Of a stretch of DNA of 64,000 nucleotides, positions 32,747-42,031 are shown piece by piece (position 1 is the first letter of the stretch; every line of letters begins with the position of its first letter). Both the position numbers and the translations under genes were made by a program. A model generated the notes under the pieces. It did not search any database and had not been told where the DNA came from. It was given only the letters and a program-made list of their open reading frames with translations. The DNA is from Bradyrhizobium sp. (GTDB lineage Bacteria; Pseudomonadota; Alphaproteobacteria; Rhizobiales; Xanthobacteraceae), in assembly GCF_027307225.1 (NCBI RefSeq), contig NZ_DAHUXJ010000154.1, forward strand, positions 1 through 64,000. The letters are read 5' to 3'.

Positions 32747-34018
32747 ATGTCCGCACTGTCACGCCGATGTTTTCTCGCCGGTACGGCCGCCGCTGCCCTG
32801 TCGGGCCCGGCCATGGCCGCGATGGGACCGAACGACAAATTCGATCTGGTGATCAAGGGCGGGGACGTGCTCGATCCCAGCCAGTCCTTGCGCGGCAGAC
32901 GCGACATCGGCATCCGCTGGGGCGTGGTCGAAGCGGTCGAGGCGGACATTCCGGCCGCGCGGGCGCTCAAGACCATCGATGCTTCGGGCAAGCTCGTCAC
33001 ACCCGGCCTCGTCGACCTCCATTGCCATGTCTACCCTTACGGCTCGGCGATCGGCATTCCCGCCGATGAACTCGTGCAATTCCAGGGGACGACGACCGTG
33101 GTGTCGGCGGGCGACGCCGGCGTCAACAATCTCGCCGCGTTGCGCCGCTTCATCGTCGCGCAAACGCGGGCACGGATGTACGCCTTCCTGCACATTGCCA
33201 ATAATGGCCTGTCGGCATTCCCGGTCGCAGAGCTCTACAATATCGACAACGCTCAGGTCGAAGCTTGCGCGATGGGGCTTGCCGAAAACCCGGACTTCCT
33301 GATCGGCGTCAAGGTACGGATGTCGGAGAACGTCATCTTCAAGCATGGCATCGAGCCGCTCAAGCGCGGCATCCAGGCCTGCGAGATGTGTGGCTGGCCG
33401 GCCAGGATGATGGTGCATATCGGCGGCGTCGAAACCCCGCAATTGATGACCGATATCCTCAATCTGCTGCGGCCGGGCGACGTTCTGACCCACTGCTATT
33501 CCGGCGCGCCGAACATGGCGGGCGCCTTCACCAACATCGTGCAGGACGGCAAGCTGTTGCCGGCGGCGCTCGCCGCCAAGCAGCGCGGCGTCATCTTTGA
33601 CGTCGGCCATGGCGGTGGCAGCTTCGATTTCACGGTGGCGGAGGTCGCGATTCCTGCGGGCTGCGCGCCGGATACGCTTTCTTCCGACATCCATGTCTTC
33701 TCGGGAAATTCGCCCGGTCTGCCCTATCTGCCCAATGTCATGGGCAAGTTCATGGCGATGGGCTTTTCGCTGGAGCAGGTCGTGGCGATGGCAACCATTG
33801 CGCCGGCCAGGATCATCAATCGCGCGCCCAAGATCGGCACGCTTCAGATCGGCGCGCCCGGCGACGTCACCATCCTGGATGTGGTGGAAGGGCCCGTCAC
33901 GTTCGTCGATACCCGCAACAACAGGCGCGAAGGTAAGGTGCAGCTGAGGCCGGTGCAGGCCGTCCTCAATGGCGTGCCGTTCGGCCGGCCCTATCAGGCG
34001 CCGTTTGCGGTGAGATAG
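32747..34018 (+). CDS. Tat-exported amidohydrolase/deacetylase, Atu3266 type
   Basis: A 423-residue paralogue of the enzyme at 24006. The N-terminus is a twin-arginine signal (L-S-R-R-C-F-L-A-G then an Ala-rich core, A-M-A-A), so this copy is exported to the periplasm in folded form. Metal ligands are conserved: H-C-H in D-L-H-C-H-V-Y, Lys in G-V-K-V-R, His in M-V-H-I-G-G and T-H-C-Y-S-G, Asp in S-S-D-I-H. ATG 32747 follows GGGGGAGG by 8 nt. Exporting one copy and keeping another in the cytoplasm suggests deacylation on both sides of the ABC importer, which is inference. Confidence 0.88.
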   Translation: MSALSRRCFLAGTAAAALSGPAMAAMGPNDKFDLVIKGGDVLDPSQSLRGRRDIGIRWGVVEAVEADIPAARALKTIDASGKLVTPGLVDLHCHVYPYGSAIGIPADELVQFQGTTTVVSAGDAGVNNLAALRRFIVAQTRARMYAFLHIANNGLSAFPVAELYNIDNAQVEACAMGLAENPDFLIGVKVRMSENVIFKHGIEPLKRGIQACEMCGWPARMMVHIGGVETPQLMTDILNLLRPGDVLTHCYSGAPNMAGAFTNIVQDGKLLPAALAAKQRGVIFDVGHGGGSFDFTVAEVAIPAGCAPDTLSSDIHVFSGNSPGLPYLPNVMGKFMAMGFSLEQVVAMATIAPARIINRAPKIGTLQIGAPGDVTILDVVEGPVTFVDTRNNRREGKVQLRPVQAVLNGVPFGRPYQAPFAVR

Positions 34019-34042
34019 GCCGATCCGCTCGGGACCACGGGC

Positions 34043-34172
34043 TTAAGCGCGCAGTTCCTTGTTCGAGCTGCGCGTCGGCACGCCGAATTCCTTTCGGCAC
34101 ACCTCGGCCAACGTCGCGATGCCTTCGGCCAGCACCATCTGCTCCAGTGCGCCGCTGCTGGAATCGGAGCAC
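34043..34172 (-). pseudogene. Possible C-terminal gene fragment
   Basis: On the minus strand a frame ending in TAA at 34045-34043 reads L-E-Q-M-V-L-A-E-G-I-A-T-L-A-E-V-C-R-K-E-F-G, which looks like the end of a real helical protein, but nothing upstream continues it. It lies between the deacetylase stop and the FMN riboswitch. Probably a remnant; parent family not recognised. Confidence 0.3.
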
Positions 34173-34220
34173 TAGTTCGCCATTGACGTATTTCATCCTC
34201 CGATGCAGCATGCCTCCGTT

Positions 34221-34362
34221 CTCAGGGCAGGGTGAAACTCCCTACCGGCGGTATGCAGCGTCATTTGCTGCGAGCCCGCGAGCGCCTTCCTTCGGGAAGG
34301 GTCGAGCAGATCAGGTGAGATGCCTGAGCCGACGGTGAAAGTCCGGATGAAAGAGAACGCGC
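34221..34362 (+). ncRNA. FMN riboswitch (RFN element)
   Basis: The conserved RFN blocks are present in order: AGGGCAGGGTGAAACTCCC, ACCGGCGGTATGC, GAGCCCGCGAGCG, GATCAGGTGAGATGCCTGAG, and CCGACGGTGAAAGTCCGGATG followed by GAAAGAGAACG (each block shortened to at most 20 bases here or read at 34221-34358). It precedes ribB by about 280 bp and senses FMN to shut off riboflavin synthesis genes. Between aptamer and gene lies GC-rich sequence with potential hairpins that could serve as the expression platform. Confidence 0.95.
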
Positions 34363-34642
34363 GAGCCGGCCTGCAAAATGCGGGGCTGGCGCGCACGTGA
34401 TCGCCTTGGGTGACGTGTCGGTTACCGGAAAGGAGATCGCTGTGACACACGCCCGATATGTATTTGTCGAAGCCAATTGGGATGGTGAGTTCGCCACCCC
34501 GTCTTTCGCTGGCTTCCCGCCGTCGCTTCCAGGACAGGAGATCGCCGTTTTTGGTGCACCGGGCAGGTCTGCCCTGCGTCACGACGCTGGCAGGCGGCTT
34601 GCCGCCGGGCTAAATGCTCGATCCCTTTAGCGAGAGACCCAC

Positions 34643-35719
34643 ATGGCTGACCCGATTCAGGAAGTTCTGTTTGCCTTTGCCCAGGGCGAGCTTGTCGTCG
34701 TTACCGACGACGACGATCGCGAAGGCGAGGGCGATCTGATTGTCGCCGCCTCGCTCTGCACGCCGGAGAAAATGGCTTTCATCATCCGCCACACCTCCGG
34801 CATCGTCTGTGCGCCGATCACCGTGGAAGACGCGCGCCGACTGCGGCTCGATCCCATGGTGGCGCATAACGATTCCAGCCACACCACCGCCTTTACCGTC
34901 TCGATCGACTACAAGCCGGACGGCGGCACCGGCATTTCCGCGGAAGAGCGCGCGTCCTGCTGCCGGGCGTTGGCCAATCCGAATGCCGGCGCCAACGATT
35001 TTGCTCGGCCCGGCCATGTATTTCCGCTGATCGCGCGGGATGGCGGCGTGCTGTTGCGCTCGGGCCATACGGAAGCGGCGGTCGATCTCTGCAAGCTGAG
35101 CGGCCTGCCGCCGGTCGGCGTCATCAGCGAATTGATGAACGACGACGGCTCGGTGATGAAGGGCGCGCAAGTGGCGCAGTTCGCCAAAGCCCACAACCTC
35201 AAACATGTCACGATCGCCGAGTTGATCGCCTACCGGCAGGGGCGTGAGAAACTGATCGAACGTGTTTCGACCTTTACCGCCGATAGCCCGATCGGGCCGA
35301 TGCAGGGCTTCGCCTACCGCTCGCCGTTCGATTCCATCGCCCACGTCGCGTTTGTCTACAACGGCATCGGCGACGGCAGGAACGTGCTGACGCGCTTTCA
35401 CAAGCCCAACATCGTGAGGGACATCTTCACCGGGCCCAAGCAGATGAAAGCGGTGCTGGAGCAGTTCAAGAAGAACGGTAGCGGCGTTCTGGTCTATTTG
35501 CGCGATGGCGCGGCCGGTGTTCCGGTGGCGCCATTGCCGGAGGAGAAGACCGCGGAGGCCGACCGCAACCGGCAATGGCGCGAAGTCGGCGTCGGCGCGC
35601 AGATCCTGCGCGATCTCGGCGTCACCTCAATCCGGAATCTGAGTTCGTCGCTTCACGACTACAAGGGGCTTTCCGGATTCGGCATCGAGATCGTGTCGAA
35701 CGAGGCGCTTGAAGGCTGA
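34643..35719 (+). CDS. ribB: 3,4-dihydroxy-2-butanone 4-phosphate synthase with degenerate RibA-like tail
   Basis: A 358-residue protein. Residues 1-205 are DHBP synthase, which converts ribulose 5-phosphate to the four-carbon riboflavin precursor: D-D-D-D-R-E-G-E-G-D-L binding site, S-G-I-V-C-A-P, R-P-G-H-V-F-P-L and G-H-T-E-A-A-V-D-L. Residues about 210-355 align in position with GTP cyclohydrolase II of RibBA fusions but lack its three zinc-binding Cys and the G-D-x-F-G-S segment, so this half should not make the cyclohydrolase product. It is controlled by the FMN riboswitch upstream. A separate ribA should exist elsewhere. Confidence 0.9.
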   Translation: MADPIQEVLFAFAQGELVVVTDDDDREGEGDLIVAASLCTPEKMAFIIRHTSGIVCAPITVEDARRLRLDPMVAHNDSSHTTAFTVSIDYKPDGGTGISAEERASCCRALANPNAGANDFARPGHVFPLIARDGGVLLRSGHTEAAVDLCKLSGLPPVGVISELMNDDGSVMKGAQVAQFAKAHNLKHVTIAELIAYRQGREKLIERVSTFTADSPIGPMQGFAYRSPFDSIAHVAFVYNGIGDGRNVLTRFHKPNIVRDIFTGPKQMKAVLEQFKKNGSGVLVYLRDGAAGVPVAPLPEEKTAEADRNRQWREVGVGAQILRDLGVTSIRNLSSSLHDYKGLSGFGIEIVSNEALEG

Positions 35720-35807
35720 GACGAGGCAAATGATTGCACGATGCGACAAGCTTCCCGCTGATTGAGCCGGAGGCTCGCTCCATTCCGCATCTCGAAATGA
35801 AAAAACC

Positions 35808-35985
35808 AGTGCCCACTTTCCGAAGTTCGCAAATCCCTCTCAGCAACAACTTTAAGCGAACTTCGGAAAGTAATGGGCCCTGGCAAGATAATATTTCCAG
35901 CACCCCTTTCGATTTGAAGTCCCTGATGGACACCCGCGGCTTGTGGTGCAGGGACTTCAAATCGGCGGTGCTGGTGCAATTGCGC
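35808..35985. repeat. Class A composite palindromic repeat, copy 1
   Basis: Two hairpins in tandem. The first pairs GCCCACTTTCCGAAGTTCGC (35811-35830) with its complement ending at 35878. The second pairs CCAGCACC...GATTTGAAGTCCCTG (35897-35925) with CAGGGACTTCAAATC...GGTGCTGG (to 35974). Copies with the same arms but different loops occur at 46253, 49908 (inverted), 54973 and, as a single arm, 23947. Located between ribB and gcdH, ending about 50 bp before the gcdH start. Confidence 0.85.
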
Positions 35986-36035
35986 TTCCTTGCCGATCGT
36001 TTTAAAATAAAGGCATCTTTGTGAAAGGACTTTCC

Positions 36036-37250
36036 ATGAGCGTGCGCCCTCAGGCCAAGGACAAGCCGTCTCCCGTGAATTTTCAGTGGGACGATCCGTT
36101 TTTGCTCGATGACCAGCTGACCGAAGATGAACGGATGATCCGCGATACCGCGCGCGCCTATGCGCAGGACAAGCTGCTGCCGCGCGTCATCAAGGCGTAT
36201 CTGGAAGAGAAGGTCGATCGCGACATTTTTCATGAGATGGGCGAGCTTGGCCTGATTGGCATCACGCTGCCAGAAGAATACGGCTGCGCCAACGCCAGCT
36301 ACGTCGCCTACGGCCTGGTCGCGCGCGAGATCGAACGCGTCGATTCCGGCTATCGCTCGATGAATTCGGTGCAGTCATCGCTGGTGATGCACCCGATCTA
36401 TGCCTATGGCGATGAAAACCAGCGCAAGAAATATCTGCCGAAGCTCGCAACCGGCGAGTGGGTCGGCTGTTTCGGCCTGACTGAGCCCGACGCCGGTTCC
36501 GATCCCGGCGGCATGAAGACCCGTGCGGAGAAAACCTCCGACGGTTACCGGCTGACCGGCTCCAAGATATGGATCTCCAACGCGCCGATCGCCGACGTGT
36601 TTGTGATCTGGGCGAAATCCGCCGAGCACAACAACCAGATTCGCGGCTTCATCCTCGAAAAGGGCATGAAGGGACTTTCGGCGCCGAAGATCGGCGGCAA
36701 GCTTTCGCTGCGCGCCTCCGTTACCGGCGAAGTCGTGATGGACGGAGTCGAGGTGCCCGAAAGCGCGCTGCTGCCCAATGTCTCGGGTTTGAAGGGGCCC
36801 TTCGGCTGCCTCAACCGCGCCCGTTACGGAATTTCCTGGGGCGCGATGGGCGCTGCCGAAGACTGCATGCACCGCGCGCGGCAATATACGCTCGACCGCA
36901 AGCAGTTCAACAAACCGTTGGCGGCGACGCAGTTGATACAGAAGAAACTCGCCGACATGCAGTCGGAGATCGCGCTGGGCCTGCAGGCCTCGTTGCGGGT
37001 CGGACGGCTGATGGACGAGGGCAAGATGGCGCCCGAGATGATATCGATCGTCAAGCGCAACAACTGCGGCAAGGCGCTCGATATCGCCCGCACCGCGCGC
37101 GACATGCATGGCGGAAACGGCATCCAGATCGAATACCACGTGATGCGCCACACCGCGAACCTGGAGACCGTCAATACCTATGAAGGCACAGCCGACGTTC
37201 ATGCGCTAATCCTCGGTCGCGCCATCACCGGCATTCAGGCGTTTTCGTAA
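36036..37250 (+). CDS. gcdH: Glutaryl-CoA dehydrogenase
   Basis: A 404-residue acyl-CoA dehydrogenase that oxidises and decarboxylates glutaryl-CoA to crotonyl-CoA in lysine and tryptophan breakdown. Diagnostic segments: F-Q-W-D-D-P-F-L-L near the N-terminus, [15 protein letters not shown] region, R-Y-G-I-S-W-G, the glutaryl-CoA dehydrogenase-type M-H-G-G-N-G-I and the catalytic Glu in [12 protein letters not shown] 36036 has AAGGA upstream; the family's usual length is matched. It stands alone between two repeat elements. Confidence 0.93.
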   Translation: MSVRPQAKDKPSPVNFQWDDPFLLDDQLTEDERMIRDTARAYAQDKLLPRVIKAYLEEKVDRDIFHEMGELGLIGITLPEEYGCANASYVAYGLVAREIERVDSGYRSMNSVQSSLVMHPIYAYGDENQRKKYLPKLATGEWVGCFGLTEPDAGSDPGGMKTRAEKTSDGYRLTGSKIWISNAPIADVFVIWAKSAEHNNQIRGFILEKGMKGLSAPKIGGKLSLRASVTGEVVMDGVEVPESALLPNVSGLKGPFGCLNRARYGISWGAMGAAEDCMHRARQYTLDRKQFNKPLAATQLIQKKLADMQSEIALGLQASLRVGRLMDEGKMAPEMISIVKRNNCGKALDIARTARDMHGGNGIQIEYHVMRHTANLETVNTYEGTADVHALILGRAITGIQAFS

Positions 37251-37260
37251 AAGTTATAGG

Positions 37261-37368
37261 CCGTCATTCCGGGGCGCGTCGAAGACGCGAACCCGGAATC
37301 TCGTGCCGTATTTTTCCTCATCTTCGAGATTCCCGGTCTAGCCCTTTCGGGCTATCCCGGAATGACCG
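37261..37368. repeat. Class C palindromic repeat
   Basis: A nested palindrome: GTCATTCCGG (37263-37272) pairs with CCGGAATGAC (37357-37366), and inside it GAATCTCG pairs with CGAGATTC. A small GCCC-TTTC-GGGC hairpin lies near the right end. The outline, a GTCATTCCGG palindrome flanking GAACCCGGAATCTCG, is a dispersed repeat I recall from Bradyrhizobium. It fills the gap between gcdH and the MBL gene, ending 10 bp before the ATG at 37379. Confidence 0.8.
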
Positions 37369-37378
37369 CGGAGAAAAA

Positions 37379-38305
37379 ATGGCCGATACCGACGACGTCC
37401 CGTTTAACCGTAACTTTCCGCTTGCGCCCGGCGTGGTCGAGGAAGTGAGGCCCGGCGTGCGGCGCATCCTCTGCAACAATCCGAGCCCGTTCACGTTCAC
37501 CGGCACCGTGAGTTACATCGTCGGCCGCGGCAAGGTCGCGATCATCGATCCCGGTCCCGGCGATGAAGCCCATGCGAAGGCGCTGCTTGATGCCGTGCGC
37601 GGCGAGACCGTGACGCACATTCTCGTCACCCATACCCATCGCGATCACTCGGTGAATACGCCGCGAATCAAGTCGGCCACCGGCGCGCCGGTCTATGCCG
37701 AGGGGGCGCATCGCGCCTCGCGTCCGCGCTTCGAAAGCGAGAAGCACAATCCGGAATCGGGCGCCGACCGCGACTTTCGTCCCGACGTGCAAGTCAGGGA
37801 TGGAGAGATCATCGAGGGCGACGGTTGGAAACTCGAGGCGGTCGCGACGCCGGGCCATACGGCCAACCATCTTGCGTTCGCCTGGCCTGAGAAGAAGTTC
37901 CTGTTCGTCGGCGATCACGTGATGGGATGGTCGACCTCGATCGTGGCGCCGCCGGATGGCTCGATGATCGATTACATGGCCTCGCTGGAAAAGCTCGCCG
38001 CGCGTTGCGAGAATCTCTACTTCTCCGGTCATGGCCCGGAAATTCCGGACGCGCCGCGTTATGTGCGCTTCCTGATCCGCCATCGCCAGGCACGGGAAGC
38101 CTCGATCCTGCATCGCCTTGCCAAAGGCGAGGCGGACATCCCGACCATCGTTCGTGCCATTTATATCGGCATCGATCCGCGGCTGATGAAGGCGGCCGGC
38201 TATTCCGTGCTGGCGCATCTGGAGGATCTGGTCGGGCGCGACGTGATCGCAACCGATGGCGACCCCGTGATTGGCGGAACGTATCGATTGGCGAATAGCG
38301 AGTAG
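37379..38305 (+). CDS. MBL-fold hydrolase, LACTB2/glyoxalase II-like
   Basis: A 308-residue metallo-beta-lactamase-fold protein: H-T-H-R-D-H (metal site), P-G-H-T-A-N-H, F-V-G-D-H-V-M-G and S-G-H-G-P. A C-terminal winged-helix-like part (about 225-290) as in LACTB2-type proteins follows. These enzymes hydrolyse thioesters or cleave RNA ends; the substrate here is not known. CGGAG precedes ATG 37379, supplied by the end of the class C repeat region. The stop codon is inside the terminator hairpin. Confidence 0.88.
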   Translation: MADTDDVPFNRNFPLAPGVVEEVRPGVRRILCNNPSPFTFTGTVSYIVGRGKVAIIDPGPGDEAHAKALLDAVRGETVTHILVTHTHRDHSVNTPRIKSATGAPVYAEGAHRASRPRFESEKHNPESGADRDFRPDVQVRDGEIIEGDGWKLEAVATPGHTANHLAFAWPEKKFLFVGDHVMGWSTSIVAPPDGSMIDYMASLEKLAARCENLYFSGHGPEIPDAPRYVRFLIRHRQAREASILHRLAKGEADIPTIVRAIYIGIDPRLMKAAGYSVLAHLEDLVGRDVIATDGDPVIGGTYRLANSE

Positions 38306-38329
38306 GGAAAACAAGACTACTCGCTATTC
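38293..38329. terminator. Bidirectional terminator-like hairpin overlapping a stop codon
   Basis: GAATAGCGAGTAG (38293-38305) and CTACTCGCTATTC (38317-38329) form a perfect 13-bp stem with an 11-nt loop. The left arm includes the last codons and the TAG stop of the MBL gene. It lies between convergent genes, so it can end transcription from both sides. Confidence 0.7.
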
Positions 38330-38349
38330 ACCATTCCCTGTTCGCCTCA

Positions 38350-39201
38350 CTACTTCTTCACCGTTTTGGCCGGCGGCTTCGAAGGCGCGGGCGCGGTCTT
38401 CGCAGGCTTCTGCACGTCGGCGTCGGCAGCGGTGTTGAGGTCATCGATCAGCTTGCGCACCCGCGCCGCATTGCTGCCGAGGTCGCTCTCGAAAAAGCGC
38501 GAGGCGGAGCGGATATCGACGCGCGAATCCTCGTCGTCCGGCGCGATGCGGATCGATACGTCCTCGCGGAACCCCATGATCGGCGTGCGTGCGACGGCCT
38601 CGATTCGGCCGATCCGGCGCGGCGGCTGGGGAGGGCGCTCGTCGATGATCAGCCACTTGCGCCGGTTGACGAGCCGCAAGGTGATCTCGTAGGCCCGATC
38701 CACCGGAAGCTCGAGTTCGACCGTTTCGATATCGGGATAGGCAATGTGCTGCTGTTCGGCCGAATAAAGGCCGGCATAGACGGCGGGGTTGGCGCCGTCG
38801 CTGCTGCGCAGGCGCGCCAAGGCTTCGAAGCGCGGTGGATCGATCGGGTCGGTGGTGACGTCGTGGATCGCGGGCAGGCGGCGATATTGCACGCCGAGAT
38901 AGGCCGGATAGGCGAGCAGCAAAGCGTCAATCAGGAATGCCAGCAGGATCCGGGCCATACCACGCGCGCCACTCTGCCAGATCGCCGCAGCCCCGATCAG
39001 GCCGACCAGAATGGAAAGGCCCGCGCAGGCCAGCGCGCCGAAGAAGGTTGCGAGCGCCGGTTTGATTTCGAGAAAGCCGAAGCGGACGATGAGGATCGAG
39101 ACCACGACCGCTACCACGGCAAATACCGCCAGATTGCGTGACCATGACGCCAGGCGCGACACGGGCTCCGACAGATAGGGAGCAGAAAACCTGCGGGCCA
39201 T
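38350..39201 (-). CDS. DUF1499 membrane protein
   Basis: A 283-residue protein with three hydrophobic segments (about 22-42, 50-73 and 82-102) and a C-terminal DUF1499 domain (about 115-262) marked by I-M-G-F-R-E-D-V-S-I-R-I and S-R-V-D-I-R-S-A-S-R. The end is a Lys/Pro/Ala-rich tail. The family is widespread in Alphaproteobacteria and of unknown function; topology places the DUF1499 part on one side of the inner membrane. Convergent with the MBL gene. Confidence 0.87.
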   Translation of the reverse strand: MARRFSAPYLSEPVSRLASWSRNLAVFAVVAVVVSILIVRFGFLEIKPALATFFGALACAGLSILVGLIGAAAIWQSGARGMARILLAFLIDALLLAYPAYLGVQYRRLPAIHDVTTDPIDPPRFEALARLRSSDGANPAVYAGLYSAEQQHIAYPDIETVELELPVDRAYEITLRLVNRRKWLIIDERPPQPPRRIGRIEAVARTPIMGFREDVSIRIAPDDEDSRVDIRSASRFFESDLGSNAARVRKLIDDLNTAADADVQKPAKTAPAPSKPPAKTVKK

Positions 39202-39355
39202 GGGCGCTGTTCTTGGCCTTGAAACTACCGGGTTGAGTCACAGCCGGCCGGAACCGGCCGGCGGTTAGAATTAACCCGTTTGAGACCACGAACCTGCGCC
39301 GAATTCAAGGGAGGCGTACCAATGGCCGGAGCATTGTCAGGCCATTTGATGCCCT

Positions 39356-40978
39356 CTACGCGCCCCGAAAACTGTAGGCCTTGAATTGCTCGCGCAGCGC
39401 CGTTTTCAGGATCTTGCCGGTCGCGGTATGCGGAATGCCGTCGACGAACACGACATCGTCGGGCATCCACCATTTGGCGATCTTGCCGTCCATGAATTTA
39501 AGAATGTCCTCGCGTGAGGCATTCTGCCCTTGTTTGAGCTGCACGATCAGCAGGGGGCGCTCGTCCCATTTGGGATGATGCAGACCGATCACGGCAGCTT
39601 CCGCCACCGCCGGGTGGGCGACGGCGAGATTTTCCAGATCGATCGAGGAAATCCACTCGCCGCCGGACTTGATCACGTCCTTGGAACGGTCGGTGATCCG
39701 CATGTAGGCCTGCCCGTCGATCGTCGCGACGTCGCCAGTGTCGAAAAATCCGTTCTCGTCGAGGATACTGCCATCGACGCGGTAATAGGCTTTGGCGACC
39801 GCGGGCCCCGAAACCTTGAGGCGGCCGAAGGTCTTGCCGTCCCATGGCAGCTCCTTGTCGGCGTCGTCGGTGATTTTCATCTGGACGCCGAAGGGCGGGT
39901 ACCCTTGCGTCTGCAGGATATCGAGCGCTGTCTCGCCGGTTAGCTTGTCGTGGGGCGGCTTCAGGGCGGCGAGCGTTCCGATCGGGCTCATCTCGGTCAT
40001 GCCCCAGGCATGCCGCGCCGTGACGCCCATATCGTTGAAGGCCTTGATCATCGAGCGCGGCATCGCCGAGCCGCCGCAGACCACAAAGCGCAGATGCGGC
40101 AGCTTCAGTTTGTTGGCGGCCATGTGGTTGAGCAGCATCAGCCACACGGTGGGAACGCCTGCCGTATGGGTGACGTTTTCGGTGTCCAGCAGTTCGAACA
40201 CGGAAGCGCCGTCGAGTTTCGCACCAGGCAGCACCAGCTTGGTCCCCATCGAGGGCGCCGAGAACGCGATGCCCCAGCTATTGGCGTGGAACAGGGGAAC
40301 CACCGGCAGCATCGTATCGCCCGCACAGGCGCCAAGCGAGTCGCCGGTATTGGCCATCAGGGCGTGCAACACGTTGGAGCGGTGCGAATACAGCACCCCC
40401 TTGGGGTCGCCGGTGGTGCCGGACGTGTAGCACATCGCAGCTGCGGTATTCTCGTCAAAGGTCTTCCATTTGAAATCGCCGTCGACTTCGCCGATCCAGT
40501 CCTCATAGGCGACCGCATTTTTCAGCGAGGTCTCCGGCATATGGGCTTTGTCAGTGAGCACGATGTAGCGCTCGACGCTGGAAAGCTTGTCAGCGATCTT
40601 TTCCAGAATCGGCACGAAGGTGATGTCGGTCATCACCACGCGGTCCTGGGCGTGGTTGATGATCCAGGCGATCTGTTCGGGGAACAGTCGCGGGTTGACG
40701 GTATGGCAGATCGCGCCAATTCCCATGATGCCATACCAGGCTTCGAGATGACGCCAGGTGTTCCACGCGATGGTGGCCACGCGGTCGCCGAACTTGATGC
40801 CGTCACGGTCGAGCCGCTGCGATATCTTCAGCGCGCGCTTGTAGATTTCGGCATAATTGGTGCGATGGATGGGGCCTTCGATCGAGCGCGTGACAATTTC
40901 CTGCTTGCCGTGGATTGTCGCTGCGTGCTCAAGAATTCGGTGACAGAGCAAAGGCCAGTCTTGCATCAAACCAAGCAT
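39356..40978 (-). CDS. Acyl-CoA synthetase (3-methylthiopropionyl/fatty-acyl type)
   Basis: A 540-residue AMP-forming ligase that activates a carboxylic acid to its CoA ester. Motifs: [11 protein letters not shown] (P-loop), W-G-M-T-E, G-F-F-D-T-G-D, I-T-D-R-S-K-D and the final catalytic Lys in T-A-T-G-K-I-L-K. The subgroup includes DmdB (3-methylmercaptopropionyl-CoA ligase) and medium-chain ligases; sequence alone does not fix the substrate. ATG 40978 has a perfect AGGAGG, which rules out longer starts. Divergent from the extensin-like gene. Confidence 0.92.
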   Translation of the reverse strand: MLGLMQDWPLLCHRILEHAATIHGKQEIVTRSIEGPIHRTNYAEIYKRALKISQRLDRDGIKFGDRVATIAWNTWRHLEAWYGIMGIGAICHTVNPRLFPEQIAWIINHAQDRVVMTDITFVPILEKIADKLSSVERYIVLTDKAHMPETSLKNAVAYEDWIGEVDGDFKWKTFDENTAAAMCYTSGTTGDPKGVLYSHRSNVLHALMANTGDSLGACAGDTMLPVVPLFHANSWGIAFSAPSMGTKLVLPGAKLDGASVFELLDTENVTHTAGVPTVWLMLLNHMAANKLKLPHLRFVVCGGSAMPRSMIKAFNDMGVTARHAWGMTEMSPIGTLAALKPPHDKLTGETALDILQTQGYPPFGVQMKITDDADKELPWDGKTFGRLKVSGPAVAKAYYRVDGSILDENGFFDTGDVATIDGQAYMRITDRSKDVIKSGGEWISSIDLENLAVAHPAVAEAAVIGLHHPKWDERPLLIVQLKQGQNASREDILKFMDGKIAKWWMPDDVVFVDGIPHTATGKILKTALREQFKAYSFRGA

Positions 40979-41104
40979 GCGGTAGTTCCTCCTGAAAGTG
41001 CTGTCGCTTTTCGCGGTTCTTTTGCGCGAGTTGGCACAAAGTTTAGCGTGGGGAAGAGATGCCGCAAGTGGGCTTCTGGTAGGGGGCACGCCGGCCGGGG
41101 TGCC

Positions 41105-41995
41105 ATGGTTACCGCCGCCGCGCTGCTGCTCGCCTTTTGCGGCGAGTTATATCCAGCCGCTGCCAGGATACCGCTGCCCAGGCCCCGGCCTGCCGACGCT
41201 CCGGCCGCGACGGCTGAGCCGTCCGCCGGGCCGGACCAGAAAAACGCCGAGCCAAAGGCCGCAGCCCCACCTCCGCCCTCCGCCTGCCGGACCGCCTTGA
41301 CGGAAGCGATCGCGATTGCGCCGAGCATTCCCGACATCCACGGCCCCAGCGGCTGCGGCGGCGAGGATCTGGTGCGGCTGCAGGCGGTGGTGTTGCGTGA
41401 CCAACGTCGGGTTGCGCTCAAGCCGGCGGCGATCCTGCGCTGCAAGATGGCCGCAGCCGTCGCCGACTGGGTTCGCACCGACGTCGACGCCGTTGCCAGC
41501 AAGCTCGGCAGCGTGGTCACGGACCTCGACAACTTCGATTCCTACGAGTGTCGCGGCCGCAATCGCATTGCGGGCGCGCCACTGTCCGAACACGGCCGCG
41601 CCAATGCGCTCGACGTTCGTTCCTTCAAATTTGCCGGCCGGACCATCTCGCTGACCGACCGCAACGTGCCGCGCGATGTGCGCGAGACGGTGCTGCATTC
41701 GGTATGCGCGCGATTCTCGACCGTGCTGGGGCCCGGCTCCGACGGCTACCACGAGGACCACATCCATCTCGACCTGATGGAGCGCCACAACAATTACCGG
41801 ATTTGCCAGTGGAACGTCTGGGATCCGCTCCCGGCCGTTGCGCCGATGCTGCCGGCGCCGCGGCCGGCAGAGGCGCCGCCGCGCGAGGTGGCGGACGAGC
41901 CGACAGCAGCAAAGCCCGGCCGTGAAGCAGCTCCGGGAGGTGAGCAGGCGCAAACGCCTCCACCCGACCATCCGCCAATAAAAAAGCGCCGGTAA
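41105..41995 (+). CDS. Extensin-like exported protein
   Basis: A 296-residue protein with an N-terminal hydrophobic segment (A-A-A-L-L-L-A-F-C-G) as signal and a Pro-rich linker (about 20-58). The core (about 60-240) matches the bacterial extensin-like domain: C-R-T-A-L, Y-E-C-R-G-R-N-R, L-S-E-H-G-R-A-N-A-L-D-V and H-E-D-H-I-H-L-D-L, whose His/Asp residues resemble a D,D-peptidase-type metal site. The tail is again Pro-rich. Probably a cell-wall associated enzyme. The start at 41105 is the first plausible Met; upstream sequence in the same frame is antisense to the ligase gene. Confidence 0.82.
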   Translation: MVTAAALLLAFCGELYPAAARIPLPRPRPADAPAATAEPSAGPDQKNAEPKAAAPPPPSACRTALTEAIAIAPSIPDIHGPSGCGGEDLVRLQAVVLRDQRRVALKPAAILRCKMAAAVADWVRTDVDAVASKLGSVVTDLDNFDSYECRGRNRIAGAPLSEHGRANALDVRSFKFAGRTISLTDRNVPRDVRETVLHSVCARFSTVLGPGSDGYHEDHIHLDLMERHNNYRICQWNVWDPLPAVAPMLPAPRPAEAPPREVADEPTAAKPGREAAPGGEQAQTPPPDHPPIKKRR

Positions 41996-42031
41996 ACCGG
42001 CGCCTTTTCCGTTAAATCAGAATGAAGAGGC

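Noticed and set aside
35808-35985. Class A repeats as small insertion sequences
   Set aside because: No transposase frame and no target-site duplication is visible; the structure is two hairpins, REP-like.
39950-41104. Long N-terminal extension of the extensin-like frame
   Set aside because: The extension is antisense to the acyl-CoA ligase. The protein-like part starts at 41105.
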